64,000 bases of DNA from contig WHVA01000277.1 in NCBI GenBank assembly GCA_015179125.1, forward strand, positions 62,001 to 126,000, written 5' to 3'. The position numbers and the translations under genes are program-made. The notes beneath the pieces are model-generated. The model saw only the letters and a program-made list of their open reading frames with translations, did no database searches and was not told the DNA's origin. This DNA comes from Gautieria morchelliformis. Lineage: Eukaryota; Basidiomycota; Agaricomycetes; Gomphales; Gomphaceae. Position 1 is the stretch's first letter. Each line of letters starts with the position of its first letter. Shown here piece by piece: positions 22,165-33,777 of the stretch.

Positions 22165-25100
22165 TAGTGATGGGCAGGGCCCGGCTCGGCCCCAAAGCCC
22201 GGGCTTGGGCCTGGCTTGCTCGGGCTCGGGCTTGCCAAATCCTGAGCCAGGCCCTTAACAGCAGGCCCGGCTCGGCTCGGGCTAAGCCCGGCTTGGGCCG
22301 CGGCCTGTTGGTGGGGAACCTAGCATAAGACTTGTATATTGTAGTTATCCTACCAATATCACATATCATCTTCATCGTCAAGTATATCTTGTAGTCCGCA
22401 CTCGCAATCACTCCCAAACTCGAAGCTGTCGCGGTTGCCGTCATTGGATGCCTCCAGACCATCCTCTTCGGTCAACAGATCTATTTCCAACTTCGAACTC
22501 GGGCTAGGCTCACGCACTAGTATGTCGTTACGCAGTGCACATTTGACTACTTGAAGGGCTTCCACCACATCGCCCCGCAGGCGATTACGGCGTTTTGTGA
22601 TCGTGATTCCTGAGCTCGAAAACGTACGCTCGCTTGACACCGATGATGCCATTATAGCGAGGTAGTCAAAAGCGAGTGACTGCCAAATGGGATATCGCCA
22701 CCCATTGGCCTGTATCGAGATAAGTCAGTGTGTCTTCTAAAAGTCTATAGGACTTACCCCCCACCACTGCAGTAGTGTCTTTCCTTCCGTTATGCGATCA
22801 TGTGAGCGAAGGAAGAGGTCAAAGTCCTCCTTCCAACCGTCATCCACATCGATGATCCAGCCTGATGGGCTTGAGGCTGAAACCGCGGTCTCGTTATCCT
22901 CATCCCCGCTGAGGTCTTCCATGAGCGTCTGGGCACGCCGTTTCTTAGGAACGGTGTGTTCAGATGTCTCGTGTCCTGCCGTTCGCATGGTCTCCCATCG
23001 AGCCTTATACTGGATCGCGTATTATCAACAACTAGAATGTAAGCATCGCACTCGCACTTACAATTTGCTCCACTGTTGTTTGAACCTTTGCGGTGAGTTC
23101 TTCACCCCAGTTTTTGACGAAGTAACGGAGTTTGTGTGCAGGATGAAGAACTGGGACAATAAATTCAGTGACCAATGGACAGAAGGAGTCACATACCAAT
23201 AGCCATGAGGTAGGCATCAGTTTCCTCAGTCTTTTGATAATATTCTGCGATTTTGGATAGACCGGCTCGGAGTGGCCCGTGAAACTCAATATATCCAGTG
23301 CGTGCCGCCGCCCGTGCGGTCCATGCAGCGTGCAGGCCTTCCAAGGCAGGTATGGCAAGGTGTAATGTTGGGTATTTTTCAGCAGAAAACTCATGCTGGG
23401 CTTCATCTGCCAGCTTAGTATATTATATACATTAGTTCAAGTGCGTCTATCGAAAGAATGACAGGCCGGGAACTTACACGAAGCAGTTGTAGGAATATTT
23501 TGATGCTGCCCCACTCCTCTTGAGTCGGCTGAAGGCTTAGGAGCTGAGCTCTCTTGGTACGATCAGGCTCCAATTGGGCAATTTCAAGAACGAAACGGTT
23601 GACATGCTTCACGGACGTCAGCGGCATGACAGTAACAGGATACAGTATGAATATATACCTCTCGGTTTCGATATGCACGGTCAAGCATAATATATGTGGA
23701 TGACCATCTCACAACCATATCCAGCAACAGCGTTGTTGGATGCTCGACCTTGTGCCGAACCTGGAGTGCGTGATATATCTGCTTGCGTTTAGCAGATGAT
23801 CGTTCCTGTGGAACGGAATCCACAGTGTGAGTGTAGCGAACATGAGAATAGTCTATGCTTACTTTGACACAAATAGCTCTAATAAGCCCCACAGCATCCC
23901 GCTTGACAGCGTCGGTGTCTGGGATGTGGCGATCGGGGTATTGAGGGTGGTAATGGGGTGTTTTTGAGTGCGCGGATAGGAACGCTTGTGTAGCAAGGTT
24001 TATAACATGAGCGAGACAGCTTATAGGCGATAAGCACATCACTAGTAATCAGGATAAATTGGACTAACCGGATGCGCTGTTGTTCAGCGTCGAACGGCTT
24101 CCCGGTACGTTCCTGGATGCGTGTTGCCAGCTCATCCATCATCGTTGTATTGTTACTTGCATTGTCGCATGTCACCCAACCAACCTGAAGGGTGTGACAT
24201 GAGATTGTTGTGCATTTAACAAGAGCTACGTACTTTGTGTATGATACCAACGCGATCAAGAATTTTGAAAAGAGCTTGTCCTAACCGTCTGCCTGAGTGA
24301 GCGTTATTCACGCGCGTGAATCCTAACAGGGCACTCTGCAGGCTTAAACCCTCCTTCCCTTCCTCAATCCAGTGCCCTGTGACTGCGAAGTACCCATCAA
24401 CGTTTGAAGCTTGCCATGCATCGCACATGGTTGAAACACGGCCTTTCACCGAGTCACTCTGCAAGTGCCGGTGAGACTTATGGAGATTACAGTATATATA
24501 ATATATTACACTTACATTTAGAAGCTTCTTGAGATCCCGGAGATGACTCTGGAATAAATCCAAAATCTCTGTGCGGGCAACCTTGCGACCGGGAACCTTC
24601 ACATGTTCCTTGCCACGTGAGGCCAGAGAGATCATCTCACGGAATCGTGGGTGTTCGAGGCCTGAAATAGGCTATGGCATGATTGATGAATGTTATCTGT
24701 TGAAGATAGACTGAAAATATGCTCACTTGATCTGTTGCAATCAACCATTCTATTGCCACTCGCTTAAAAAGGGCATCAGAGTAGGGTGGGAGCTTCTCCT
24801 TGGCTTCTTTGGGTGCGGCCTTGTCAAAGTGATCGGTAAGCAGCTTATTGCTCGCAGCGGCCTTGGCATCCTTGCGAGCTTGGGGCAATTTGCTAATAAA
24901 TCCCATTTTCTTACACCACTCATTGTATTTGCCCTGAATAAAATAGATTAGGAAGCTCTTACAATAACAGATGGGCATGCTGTGACCTGATGGAATGCTT
25001 GCATGTGCCTTCGGAGCGTGGATACATCGTGGGTGTATACGGCTTTGTGTCTATCCCCTTTGCTAATATATGGATTAGTAGGTATCTTGATTTGAATGAG

Positions 25101-25939
25101 ATGTTGCTACGTACACACATAGCTTGCACTCAATTAGCCTTTTGCCCTCTTCAACGCGTGCATTAGCGAAGAAGAATTGAATGTCAAGCGTGCGGTCCTT
25201 GATTTTATTGCTACTCGTTTCAGGTACACTATCTATATCATCTAGATCCACAAGCCATCCCTCTGGATGCGTGGCGTCATGGTCTAGGCTGAGCTGCGTG
25301 TCAGCAGGTACCACTGTTGGAAGAATGCAACCTCAAATTATATAATACGGTGCAGCGATAAATGAAGCAAACTCACTAGCGGCAGCTGCATCTTTTTCTG
25401 TGTTATCCTTCTGTTGACCGGAAACCCTCTTAGCCTTTGAGGGTTCTGATGTACTCTTCAGTCTCTTGTCCCTATGATTGTCAGTTTTATCTCCTCTAGA
25501 CTTTGCTGATACTTTTCCCTTCTGCGAGGCAACGTTTAAAGGATCACGTAGCGCCGCACTCAGCTTGACCACACGCCCGGTGCTTGTGACCGTTGGCACT
25601 GTAGGTAGCTCCATCTCCGAGTTGCTATCAGATGTATCCACACGCTGTGCCCGGGGCATAGTAGTATTTGAGCGAGAGAGAAAATTTAACTACATTGTTG
25701 AGGTAAAATAATATAATTACATCCCTATGTGAGGGTAGAACTAACCTTTTTTTGGTCACCGAAGATCCTTGGGCTCAGGCGCCCATAAGCCGCGGCTTCC
25801 GGCCTCGGCTCGGGCTTGTCAAAACCCAAGCCAGGCCAGGAAGCCCGCTGCGCCAACGGCTTGGGCCTGGCCTGGCTCGGGCTTTTGGCGGCTCGGCTCG
25901 GGCTAAGCCGCGGCCTGGGCCGGGCCGTGCCCATCACTA
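22165..25939 (-). mobile_element. hAT DNA transposon with transposase (hAT-A)
   Basis: 3775 bp with terminal inverted repeats TAGTGATGGGCAGGGCCCGG (left) and, reverse-complemented at the right, TAGTGATGGGCACGGCCCGG. Subterminal regions of ~150 bp are packed with GGGCTCGGGCTTGG-like words. The same ends recur at 54432 and 61369, where an 8 bp TSD proves them. Here the flanking 8-mers (TCCTCGCC left, GGGAGCGC right) do not match: the left flank is the PNS1 exon, the right flank a Plavaka gene. Confidence 0.88.
22359..25659 (-). CDS. hAT family transposase (multi-exon)
   Basis: Transposase that cuts and pastes elements carrying the TAGTGATGGGC ends. On the - strand: a Ser/basic N-terminal region (25659-25370); a BED zinc finger, ECKLC (about 25125) and TLRRHMQAFHQ (about 25005); WLIATDQ; the catalytic-domain start WQASNVDGYFAVTGHWIEEG (about 24415-24355); VTCDNASNNTTMMDEL (about 24175-24130); the conserved block ending in HVINLATQAFL; and the C-terminal dimerisation block SSVSSERTFSSSGITITKRR near 22650-22590, followed by NRLRGDVVEALQVVKCALRND. 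Many short introns interrupt it. I did not verify every splice; the reading frames are mostly open, so it may be functional. Confidence 0.85.
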
Positions 25940-26733
25940 GGGAGCGCACCGGCCATCAAGCCCATGAACACTTTCTCCATATTCTTGTACTCCGTGCCTG
26001 ACCACTGGCTGATGGTTGAGATTCCCTTCTTGAAGTGACGGACACTGGGGTGACTCGGGACGGCCTAGAAACATGCATCAGTTTCAGGGTGAGTGGCTAC
26101 CTTCATGCACCAGGAGCACAAATGGTCCTTGAATACTCCTTTGTGCAATTGGTGTAGGATGTCAGGGATCAAGCAGCAGAAAATATCACAGTGAGGGAGA
26201 TTTTCCCAGAATGGCTGCCTGACCTCACGGATGCCCACGTTGTCACGGGGACCAGCCTCACCAGCACTGTTGGTGTCGATGTGTTGAATGTGATCTGCTG
26301 GACATCAAAAAAGGGTGCCAGGGTCATCTGCGAAAATGGTGGCAAGGGGGTCGCCACGATCCTCAGGGTAGCACTTGCAGATTGGACACCAGTCTTCTTT
26401 GACACAAGCAACAAGGGCCTGCTCCGGGAAATCGGCAACATAAGCTGCAAGAATCGGGAATACCTTTCGGATGCCACCATCTGTGCAAAGAATATCTACT
26501 CCACTTGCACCGGCAACGACCATTCGTGAGAGGATTGTGTGCATACAGTAGTGGAAAAGTTGCCACCCCTGGGCCTTGCGTGTGCCAGCGGAGAAACACT
26601 TCAGCTTGGATATTGGGAGATATCCGAGAAGGATGTTCGCACGTGCTGACACTTTGCGACGCGTGGCCTTTAGGATGTTCCCAATGGTCAGATACACAGG
26701 CCACGCCGTTTGAACGCGAGTGCGACGCGTCAT
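25940..26733 (-). pseudogene. Plavaka-type transposase fragment
   Basis: Plavaka elements are CACTA-related DNA transposons abundant in Agaricomycetes. The - strand frame reads TAWPVYLTIGNILKATRRK, RANILLGYLPISKLKCFS, then DGGIRKVFPILAAYVADFPE and CPICKCYPEDRG. After a frame change near 26305 it continues with FWENLPHCDIF, DILHQLHKGVFKDHL and HFKKGISTISQWSGTEYKNM. It stops at the hAT-A terminus (25939). Only the middle of the transposase is present, and it is frameshifted. Confidence 0.82.
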
Positions 26734-26734
26734 C

Positions 26735-26878
26735 GACGCGTCAGCGCACCGAAGTGCCGCCCGGGATCTCCAGATCCCAACACCTTATATTTCTCACAGC
26801 CCCTCCGTCCACCGTAGACGCGTCATCCCACCAAGGTGCCGGGTGACATACGTCATCCCGCCGAAGTGCCGGGCGCGT
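26735..26878. repeat. Short degenerate repeats CGTCATCCCxCCxAxGTGCCGGG
   Basis: Three or four related ~25-50 bp units between the Plavaka fragment and copy 2 of the duplication; a GACGCGTCA word also recurs. Origin unknown. Confidence 0.5.
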
Positions 26879-29267
26879 CATGACAGTACTTACCAGATGC
26901 TTACGTAAGCCCGAGCATAAATGATCGTGATGCGCAACGCCGCGGAATTTGTTTGCTTCTCCCGCCTCGCCTAGAATTATGTATAGACTCTTGAAAAGAA
27001 TTTATACGGTACGTAAGGTGCTTTCAATTCATGTCAAGCCTCGAGCGCAAACTGATGAAAACCATGTCACTCATCAGGTTTCCCACCCCCAAAGCCGGAG
27101 AAAGAGTCTGATCCGCTGAGATTCGGTGTCCTTGGCGCAGCAAACATTGCGCCAACGCACTGATTCTTGCTGTGAGGAGTCATCCGGGCGCAGATGTCGT
27201 TGCGGTCGCTGCGAGGAACGAACAGAAGGCTCGAACGTTTGCACAGAAACACGATATCAAAGGGGTCTACTATGGACCGACTGGATACCAAGGTTTGTGA
27301 GTTGAAGATATCCCAGCGTGTCTCCTTATTGATCCAGTTGCAGAGCTAATCTCGGATCCGAACATTGACGCCATATATAACCCGGTAAGACCAGGTTATT
27401 TGCACCACACTCGTCGGGCTTAACGTCCACGATCCAGCTTCCAAATGGTTTGCATTTTGAGTGGACAGCCAAGGCACTTGCAGCTGGAAAACATGTGCTG
27501 TTGGAAAAGCCGAGTACCGACAGCTCGGAAGAGACCCGCATATTATTTCAACTTGCAGCCAGCAAGGGGCTAATTCTGTTAGAGGCTTTTCATTACCGGT
27601 TAGGACGCTGGTGCATCTATATCTCCTGGAAGGTTCAATGACAGGCGGTCTGTTTCAGCTTTCATCCCGCATTTCGCCGTCTAGCAGAAATAGTTAAAGG
27701 CGGCGAGCTAGGCAAAGTCAAGGCCGTCAAGTCAGCCCTCGCAATTCCACGAGGCTTAATAGGGGACGATGACATCCGCTTCGACTTTGATCTAGGTGGA
27801 GGTTCCCTCATGGATATGGGTGTCTACCCGTACGTCACAGCTTCGTCCAGGGTGCAGGGCTCCGGGTCACGCACTTCCAGGATATCTGCTGTCCGATTTC
27901 TAGCATCCGCAGAGCCCACTTCCGTCCTTACAGCAACCCATACTCCGCATCGCGATCGCAGAATCGACCGCGGCGCCCAGGCCACGTTCGCTTTCCCTAA
28001 TGATGTTACCGCGGAAATAGAGTGTGATATGCAGGTGCCGTGGCGCCTAGGTATCATCCCACGGTGGCCCAACATACACACCACTGTCCAGCTTGAGGCG
28101 GCGAGGCATCTCTCGACTTATTTCCTGCACTTCATATCTATCACAGCGTTACTGTAACCCCCAAGGATGGTAAGAAGAGGGTAGAAAAAGCCTACAAACC
28201 AAAGGAGGGAGCGGGCGAAGATTGGTGGACTACGTGAGGATCACCCCGTTATGACGTGATGACACTCACATAGATAGTAGATATCGTTACCAGCTGGAAG
28301 CATTCGTGGACAAGGTCAGGGGGAGGACTCCCCATGAGTGGATATCGGCAGAGGACTCCATAAATCAGATGAAAGCCGTGGAACTGGTGTACGAGAAGGT
28401 CGCTACAATTCAGTTCTTCACAAGCAAACGACCTACTGACTTCTGATGTCAAGCTTGGCCTTCCACTCCGACCCAAATCGAACCATTTGGCCTAGCTTTA
28501 TGGTCGTCATTTGAATTAATATGGCGTCCATCATACAGGTACTCTAGCAATTGGCTGATTCGTACTAGCAGGATGGACTTTGTATTACATGTAATTGAAT
28601 CACTCGCCCCCTCGCTGTACGGAAATATTCTGTCGCTTCGATTCGCTATCTCGAGTCAGGAATAATCTTCGGGGCTTTGGTGCCACTCCCTATAATTGTA
28701 TGCCGTGATTTAGCCTTGGAATCACTGATCATCATTATTTTCAAACCTGAGGTCACTGGTTTTTCCACGAGGCCGGTATCATGTATTTAAATGCAGTCCT
28801 GGAGCACTGCCCAGATTTCTCGGTGAGCTTACGTGAACTTCCCGGGCGTTGGCTCGTAAGCTACGGTAAGATTCAGAGTTCACCGTCTACGGCCTTCTAC
28901 TTTAAAAATGGTATGGTTTAAATGACAATGGTTATAGGACAATAGCTTCGGCTCAAATCTCACACGTGCAAAAGACTGTAGGCAGATCACTATGATGGCA
29001 TTATCTCTGTGACTACTTTCTAGCCTAACAACTCCCAAGAAATCGTCGTTCCCGCATTACTTAGTGAGGAAGCAAGGTCGTAACTTCAGATGCCAGGATG
29101 GCCGACGTATTACTCGAGGCACTCAAGTACGGACATCTCGGACAACTTTAGGGTATTCCTCTCGGATCATCTAAAGCCAGGTGGGTGTGAGTACGACAGA
29201 AAATAGACGTGACACGTACCCCAAATAGCTCGGGCGCCCGTTCAGCAAGTACTTGCGGATCCTCGCC
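26879..29267 (+). repeat. Segmental duplication, copy 2 (ancestral position)
   Basis: It matches 19780-22164. Here the sequence runs on without break from 29267 into the rest of the PNS1-like gene, so this is the original locus. Confidence 0.93.
26979..28495 (+). pseudogene. Dihydrodiol-dehydrogenase-like oxidoreductase, copy 2 (frameshifted)
   Basis: Same exon-intron plan as 19875-21396 but with single-base deletions relative to it: C5 in place of C6 near 27090, AACGCACTG for AACGGCACTG near 27155, and GAGGCGGCG for GAGGGCGGCG near 28097. The replacement of MFG by LIG near 27756 is a further difference. The first two lesions lie in exon 1 and destroy the Rossmann region in frame. It is an inactive relic whose function, if needed, is left to copy 1. 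Confidence 0.85.
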
Positions 29268-31429
29268 AAGTCCAACAAATCTGAATACAACGATGTGAGA
29301 GACAGCGTGACAGGAAGCATCTACGTACAAGGTCGAAACTCCCGCATCAAGTGACGATGAAAGCGCCAATGCTGCGAGATAATCTTTCTCAAGCAAACTA
29401 CCTTCAGCATTAGAGGCAGCACTCACAACACTGTAACCCGATGATGAAGGCGAAAAGCACCACTGGGGCTGTGTACTGTCCGTTGGCGTTGTACTCCGGG
29501 TGTGTAACTATCACATTATAAACAGCATCACATTATAAACAGCCTCACATTATAAACAGCCTTGCACAGGTGCGTAGGGTAAGCGAGAGCAGCAAAGAAC
29601 TCACGACGCAGATAAAGGTATCCCAGCAAGGACGATAAAAGACCGACGATGTATGCGCCCCAGGTCAAAGCTGCAAATCCAGGACTGAGCATGTAAGCGG
29701 GCTACAGGTCAAGCCTGGCACTGACTCGTGGAAACGAGAGAGTCATTCACAATCGCATCGATACCACGGTCTCGAAAAAGCCGCCAAGTGTCCTTGGCTG
29801 CTGTAATGTATGGTTTACCGTATAAGGCAATTTCAATGTAGGCGTATCTTGAAAAACATGGTTTGCGATGCTTTATCACACGGAGTCAAACAAAGGCTGT
29901 ACCTGTTGAAGTATTTCACCAACCACTCAATGCATCCAATAAAGCATTCAGGCGCAACATGCCAAGCAAGCCGCCACGGCTGCGACTTGGTCAGAACGCA
30001 GGCACGCAGACGATGACGCCCCACTTACGATGGCCATCAGCATCTGCGTACTGGCGGGCTGCGTTGAGAACCAGACGGATGATTCAAGTAAAGTGACGAC
30101 AAGAGATCCAAAAGCTATGGATCCCAGGGAGAGCGTGGATGAGCAGGCATATTTCCCTGATAGCGTGAGCCATAGTAGTACCATGCTGGAAAATCGACTG
30201 TAAGGTCAGAGCGTCGCAGTATTACTGTAAAATGTATACCTCCATATGGACCACCAGCCAGAGTAGCCAACGCAACGTTGCTAACCACCTGAGATGTCCA
30301 GAGGAAACTGAAGACCTCGAAGAAGATCAATCCTGCGACAGTTGCACTAGAGCAGTGCGTTCCTGATGAACACGCTAGATCTCGACGTCAGACGAGCTGC
30401 TAACTGTTAGATTCGCCAACGTACAAGGATTACCAGGTGTGTACCTCGTATAGCTGAAGACTATACATCAGAAAGCAAGTACGAGATACGGAATTGCTAC
30501 GCGCTTACTGGCCATGGCGGTGAAGGTAAACCAGACGCTGAGAGCGGCCTGGATGATTAACGCAGGTGAAACCGACCACATACACACTAGTGTGATGCTT
30601 GGCGATGTCCATAGTAACCTGCAGGAAGAGACTCGCAAGCGGGATTCGTGAACGAAAGCCAAAGTAGGCCAGCACTGAGAATAGCGCGATAATCGTGAAG
30701 ATGATGGCACCAGCTAGACAATACATAAGCTAGAGCTCTTGGTGGTGTCTAGGTGCATGCATACATACAGTAGTACCTTGTTATCCAGTAATATACACAA
30801 ATTCCAATCTGAACAGAGCACGGGATTCAGCAAAGTGGCAAAAAATAAGCAATAGCGTACGTTGAATAGCACAGACATGATGAGGGTGAGGTGCATGATT
30901 AGCTTGGTGAAAGTGCGAACGAGGATGAGATACACGGTCGAAAAGACAAGACCTGCAGCTGTGACAAAGAGAAGCAGGAACGCTGTATGTTGGTTGAGCG
31001 TGACACGCGTGCCAGTGTTAAAGCCATTCGTCCCGCTACCAACGCCTCCGCCCAGGCCGCCGTCTTGTATCCAACTATGCAGCACAATGCCACTTAATGC
31101 AGCGAATCCAAGAAACTGGATAAAATATAAAGCTTAAATAAGCTGACTGCCAACCCAAACGACTCCTTCCTGACCTGTAGAACAAAGAAAATTAAAAAGA
31201 CAACATCGTTTATCCTTTTCTTCTTGATTTCCATAGGTAAACCATACTCTTGATACTCCCTGCCGTCTCCCCGTTGAGCAGCATGCCCCGATTCATTTGC
31301 TTCCTTTGAAGGGGCCTGGGTTGGAGCATACGGACCAGAAGGACCTGGATAGTATGCGGGTTGAGTTCCGTACGGCTGATGGCCTGGCGGAGGAGCCTGA
31401 GGAGCTTGATAGTTTGGATAGGATGCCAT
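29123..31429 (-). pseudogene. PNS1 / choline-transporter-like (CTL) membrane protein, decayed
   Basis: CTL/PNS1 proteins are multi-pass plasma-membrane proteins. The - strand start MASYPNYQAPQAPPPG opens a Pro/Tyr-rich N-terminus, then KKKRINDVVFLIFFVLQ, an intron, FLGFAALSGIVLHSWIQDGG, a long run of hydrophobic segments (YCLAGAIIFTIIALFSVLAYFGFR), DIAKHHTSVYVV, TVAGLIFFEVFSFLWTSQVV, ECFIGCIEWLVKYFNR, YIEIALYGKPYITAAKDT and GEDPQVLAERAPELFG, ending MIREEYPKVV before TGA. Frame changes occur near 30560, 30140, 30090 and 29950, and about 8 codons are missing near 30140, so it is a pseudogene unless the assembly is at fault. Its last exons are copied in 22029-22164. Confidence 0.82.
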
Positions 31430-32079
31430 CTGGTGGCGTGTAACAGGAGTGACTACCAGACATTGTATTGTATGGCTATGTAGTAAGTGTCATTTGCTTC
31501 CGCGGCTTCGATGACGTCACATATTGATTGAACGTACTTACAGCTGTTCCGGGTACATAAGGCGGAGTCTGAATTTGACTCCGTGACAGCCGTTCAGAAA
31601 GAAACATGTATACCTCGATAACTAGTGATAATAAGACCTGATCTTTGTAATAACTATATATGATATAGTATCTACCATTTAGTACAAATATATAGCTTAT
31701 TATGCAGATTCTAATATTCGAAAAAATAGGCTTATAAGCAGAGGATGTAGCATTCTCAGACTAGAGTAATATACATGTATAAATGTTTGAAACTAATGGA
31801 ATTGTATACTGAATGGTTTAGGGAAGGGGGAGGGCTGCATACTAATTGAGCACCTTTCCAGCCTTTTAGCTTTCTACAAGGCCATAAATGCTGATTGTAA
31901 CACTCTAAACTATGGTATATAACGTATATTTACAATAATTACATGTAACGTATTTTTTCAGGCCTACCTGGACTTCCTATCTCTGCACACACTATTCTCT
32001 TTGACATGTAACACATGATGCTCACGTGATATTACATACTTGTACTTGTACTGGATGCCTCGCTACCTGCCTGAACACC
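31430..32079. other. AT-rich intergenic stretch, nothing recognised
   Basis: Long A/T runs and TATATA words; the first part may hold the former promoter of the PNS1-like gene. No ORF or repeat with a match elsewhere in the window was noticed. Confidence 0.5.
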
Positions 32080-32690
32080 AAAGGGAGCGTCAAACATACT
32101 CTGAAGACCTCCGAAGCGTGTAATTTACCAACGGTTCATGCGGGAGAAGAAGATCGATGACATTGCACTTGATCTGAACATGTCAAAGCGTGTTGTCGAG
32201 TGCATCCTCCAATTGTGGTGTACTACTGGTGAGGTAGTCATGCAGGGACATGGAAAGATGGAAATAGAAGGAAGATTATGACTCCAGAGGAAATGGAGGT
32301 AAGCATTTCCACTACAGAGTGAAGATGACCATATTTTCTCACTTTGTATATTACTGTAGTTTCTTCTTCGGCTTACAGAGCAGTTCCCTGACCTATACTT
32401 GGATGAGATACAAACCATCATGCAGCGCCTGTATGGGATAACAGTTGGAATCAGCACCTTATGGGACACAATGACAGACCTTGGTCTCACCCGCAAAAAG
32501 GTATGTTCTAATGCTTCGCCCTCTTCTAGTCTACTCATGCTTTCCACAGCTGTCCAAGGTCGCTGCCGAGCGCAATGAAAATTTGCGCACTCTATTTGGT
32601 TTCAAAATTGGTCATGAGTCCCTGGAGCGTCTTGTGTTTATCGACGAGAGCTGTATTGATTGTCACACCACATATTGTCTGAATGGATGT
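32080..32690 (+). pseudogene. Tc1/mariner-type transposase, 5' part
   Basis: Reads RQTYSEDLRSV then, after a lost base, IYQRFMREKKIDDIALDLNM and SKRVVECILQLWCTTGEVV, the helix-turn-helix region. After an intron it gives DLYLDEIQTIMQRLYGITVG and STLWDTMTDLGLTRKK, then the start of the DDE domain SLERLVFIDESCIDCHTTY with the first Asp. It ends at 32690 where a gypsy LTR begins. It is a relative of the copy at 43830-44976. Confidence 0.75.
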
Positions 32691-33063
32691 TGAGGGCAAC
32701 ACTAATGACGAAGCCACAACCAAAGATACTCAAGGAGATAAGAGCCGATACTAGGACAATGACCAACTGTGTAGTGGGTATCCTCAGTTTATAACTCTAC
32801 CAACGATAGATACATGGGGACTTGCCTGTGTAGTGGGTATCCTCAGAGATCAAGCTGAGGAAACGCCACCACACGGGCTACAGTCTTATAGCGCTGGCAA
32901 GGCTTACATAATAGGGGAGAGGAAACTTGTAGAAGGTTACGGAAGGTGACGGAATGTGACATGTGACGGAGTGTGACAGAAGTGATGGAATGTGAGGAAG
33001 GTTATGGAAACTGACGGAAGGTAACGGAAACTCATGGAAGAAGGAAATGCGTGAACCCTGACA
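32691..33063 (-). repeat. 3' LTR of element 3
   Basis: 373 bp; on the - strand it starts TGTCAGGGTTCACGC and ends TGTTGCCCTCA. It contains degenerate ~12-20 bp GGAAGGT-A-GGAATGTGAC repeats and lacks ~20 bp present in the 5' LTR. Confidence 0.9.
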
Positions 33064-33078
33064 TCACCCCCCTCTCAA
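33064..33078 (-). promoter_or_regulatory. Polypurine tract of element 3
   Basis: On the - strand the purine run GAGAGGGGGGTGA abuts the 3' LTR start TGTCAGGG, the normal place for plus-strand priming. Confidence 0.75.
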
Positions 33079-33116
33079 TGCTTGTCGTCCCGACAAGCAC
33101 AGCTGCCACCTAGCCC

Positions 33117-33671
33117 TCAACATCCACCGAGACATCGTTTCCAAGTATGCCACAGGCGGGACCACCATCTCTCCTGGCCCTTCCCTTCCTGGTAACGCAG
33201 GTCAATGATGAGCTCAGGGGGATTGGGGTCCATGGGCAAGTGCGGCCCTCGGAACCTTGCTCGACGTATTCGCTCTCCTGCCATGTTACGGAAACGCCGC
33301 CCCACCCAGCCTTCGAAAGTGTAGGGGGTTCCACAAGGGGGGGTTCCATTGTTGAGGAAGACAGGGTCGCCGACGTAGTACGTGTTCTCTCGTCTGTGTC
33401 GGGGTCTGAGGAATGCGAGTGCAGGGCGAGTGGGTGCCTGACTCTCCGCTGGTGTGAGGTCCTCAGAGCTGACGGACCACTTTGAAGACCATGCGACGTC
33501 GAGATCACGGCAGTCAAGCATCCTTTGTAGCTTGGCTTCACTGGCTGCTCTGGATGACGAGAAGCCGGAGAAGTGCAGGAGAGTGGGATCGACACGTGAC
33601 ATGTTTGGCAGGTCAGAGAGGTTTTGGGTGAAGCTGGGGAGGGCAACAAGCTCAATGGCGGGCGAGGACAT
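33117..33671 (-). CDS. Extra ORF between pol and 3' LTR of element 3
   Basis: 184 codons, starting MSSPAIELVALPSF and ending in a Trp/Arg-rich stretch (ERWWSRLWHTWKRC). Residues around 33420-33200 (PALAFLRPRHRR, YVGDPVFLNNGTPP, FEGWVGRRF) suggest a small folded protein. It starts about 105 bp downstream of the pol stop and ends about 50 bp before the LTR. I do not recognise it. It could be an accessory protein of this lineage or non-coding leader material. It is not similar by eye to the extra ORF of element 1. Confidence 0.5.
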   Translation of the reverse strand: MSSPAIELVALPSFTQNLSDLPNMSRVDPTLLHFSGFSSSRAASEAKLQRMLDCRDLDVAWSSKWSVSSEDLTPAESQAPTRPALAFLRPRHRRENTYYVGDPVFLNNGTPPCGTPYTFEGWVGRRFRNMAGERIRRARFRGPHLPMDPNPPELIIDLRYQEGKGQERWWSRLWHTWKRCLGGC

Positions 33672-33777
33672 GGTTGATGGATGTGGTGGGGTCGATGCAG
33701 TGGAAGTGAGCGGTCACAGGTGGAGAGGGGATATATAGCTTATCGGAATGAATTGGTTAGGCGGAGGCCGATATCGC

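Noticed and set aside
25752..26001. + strand ORFs rich in Arg/Pro/Gly at the hAT right end
   Set aside because: They are translations of the hAT subterminal GGGCTCGGGCTT repeats.
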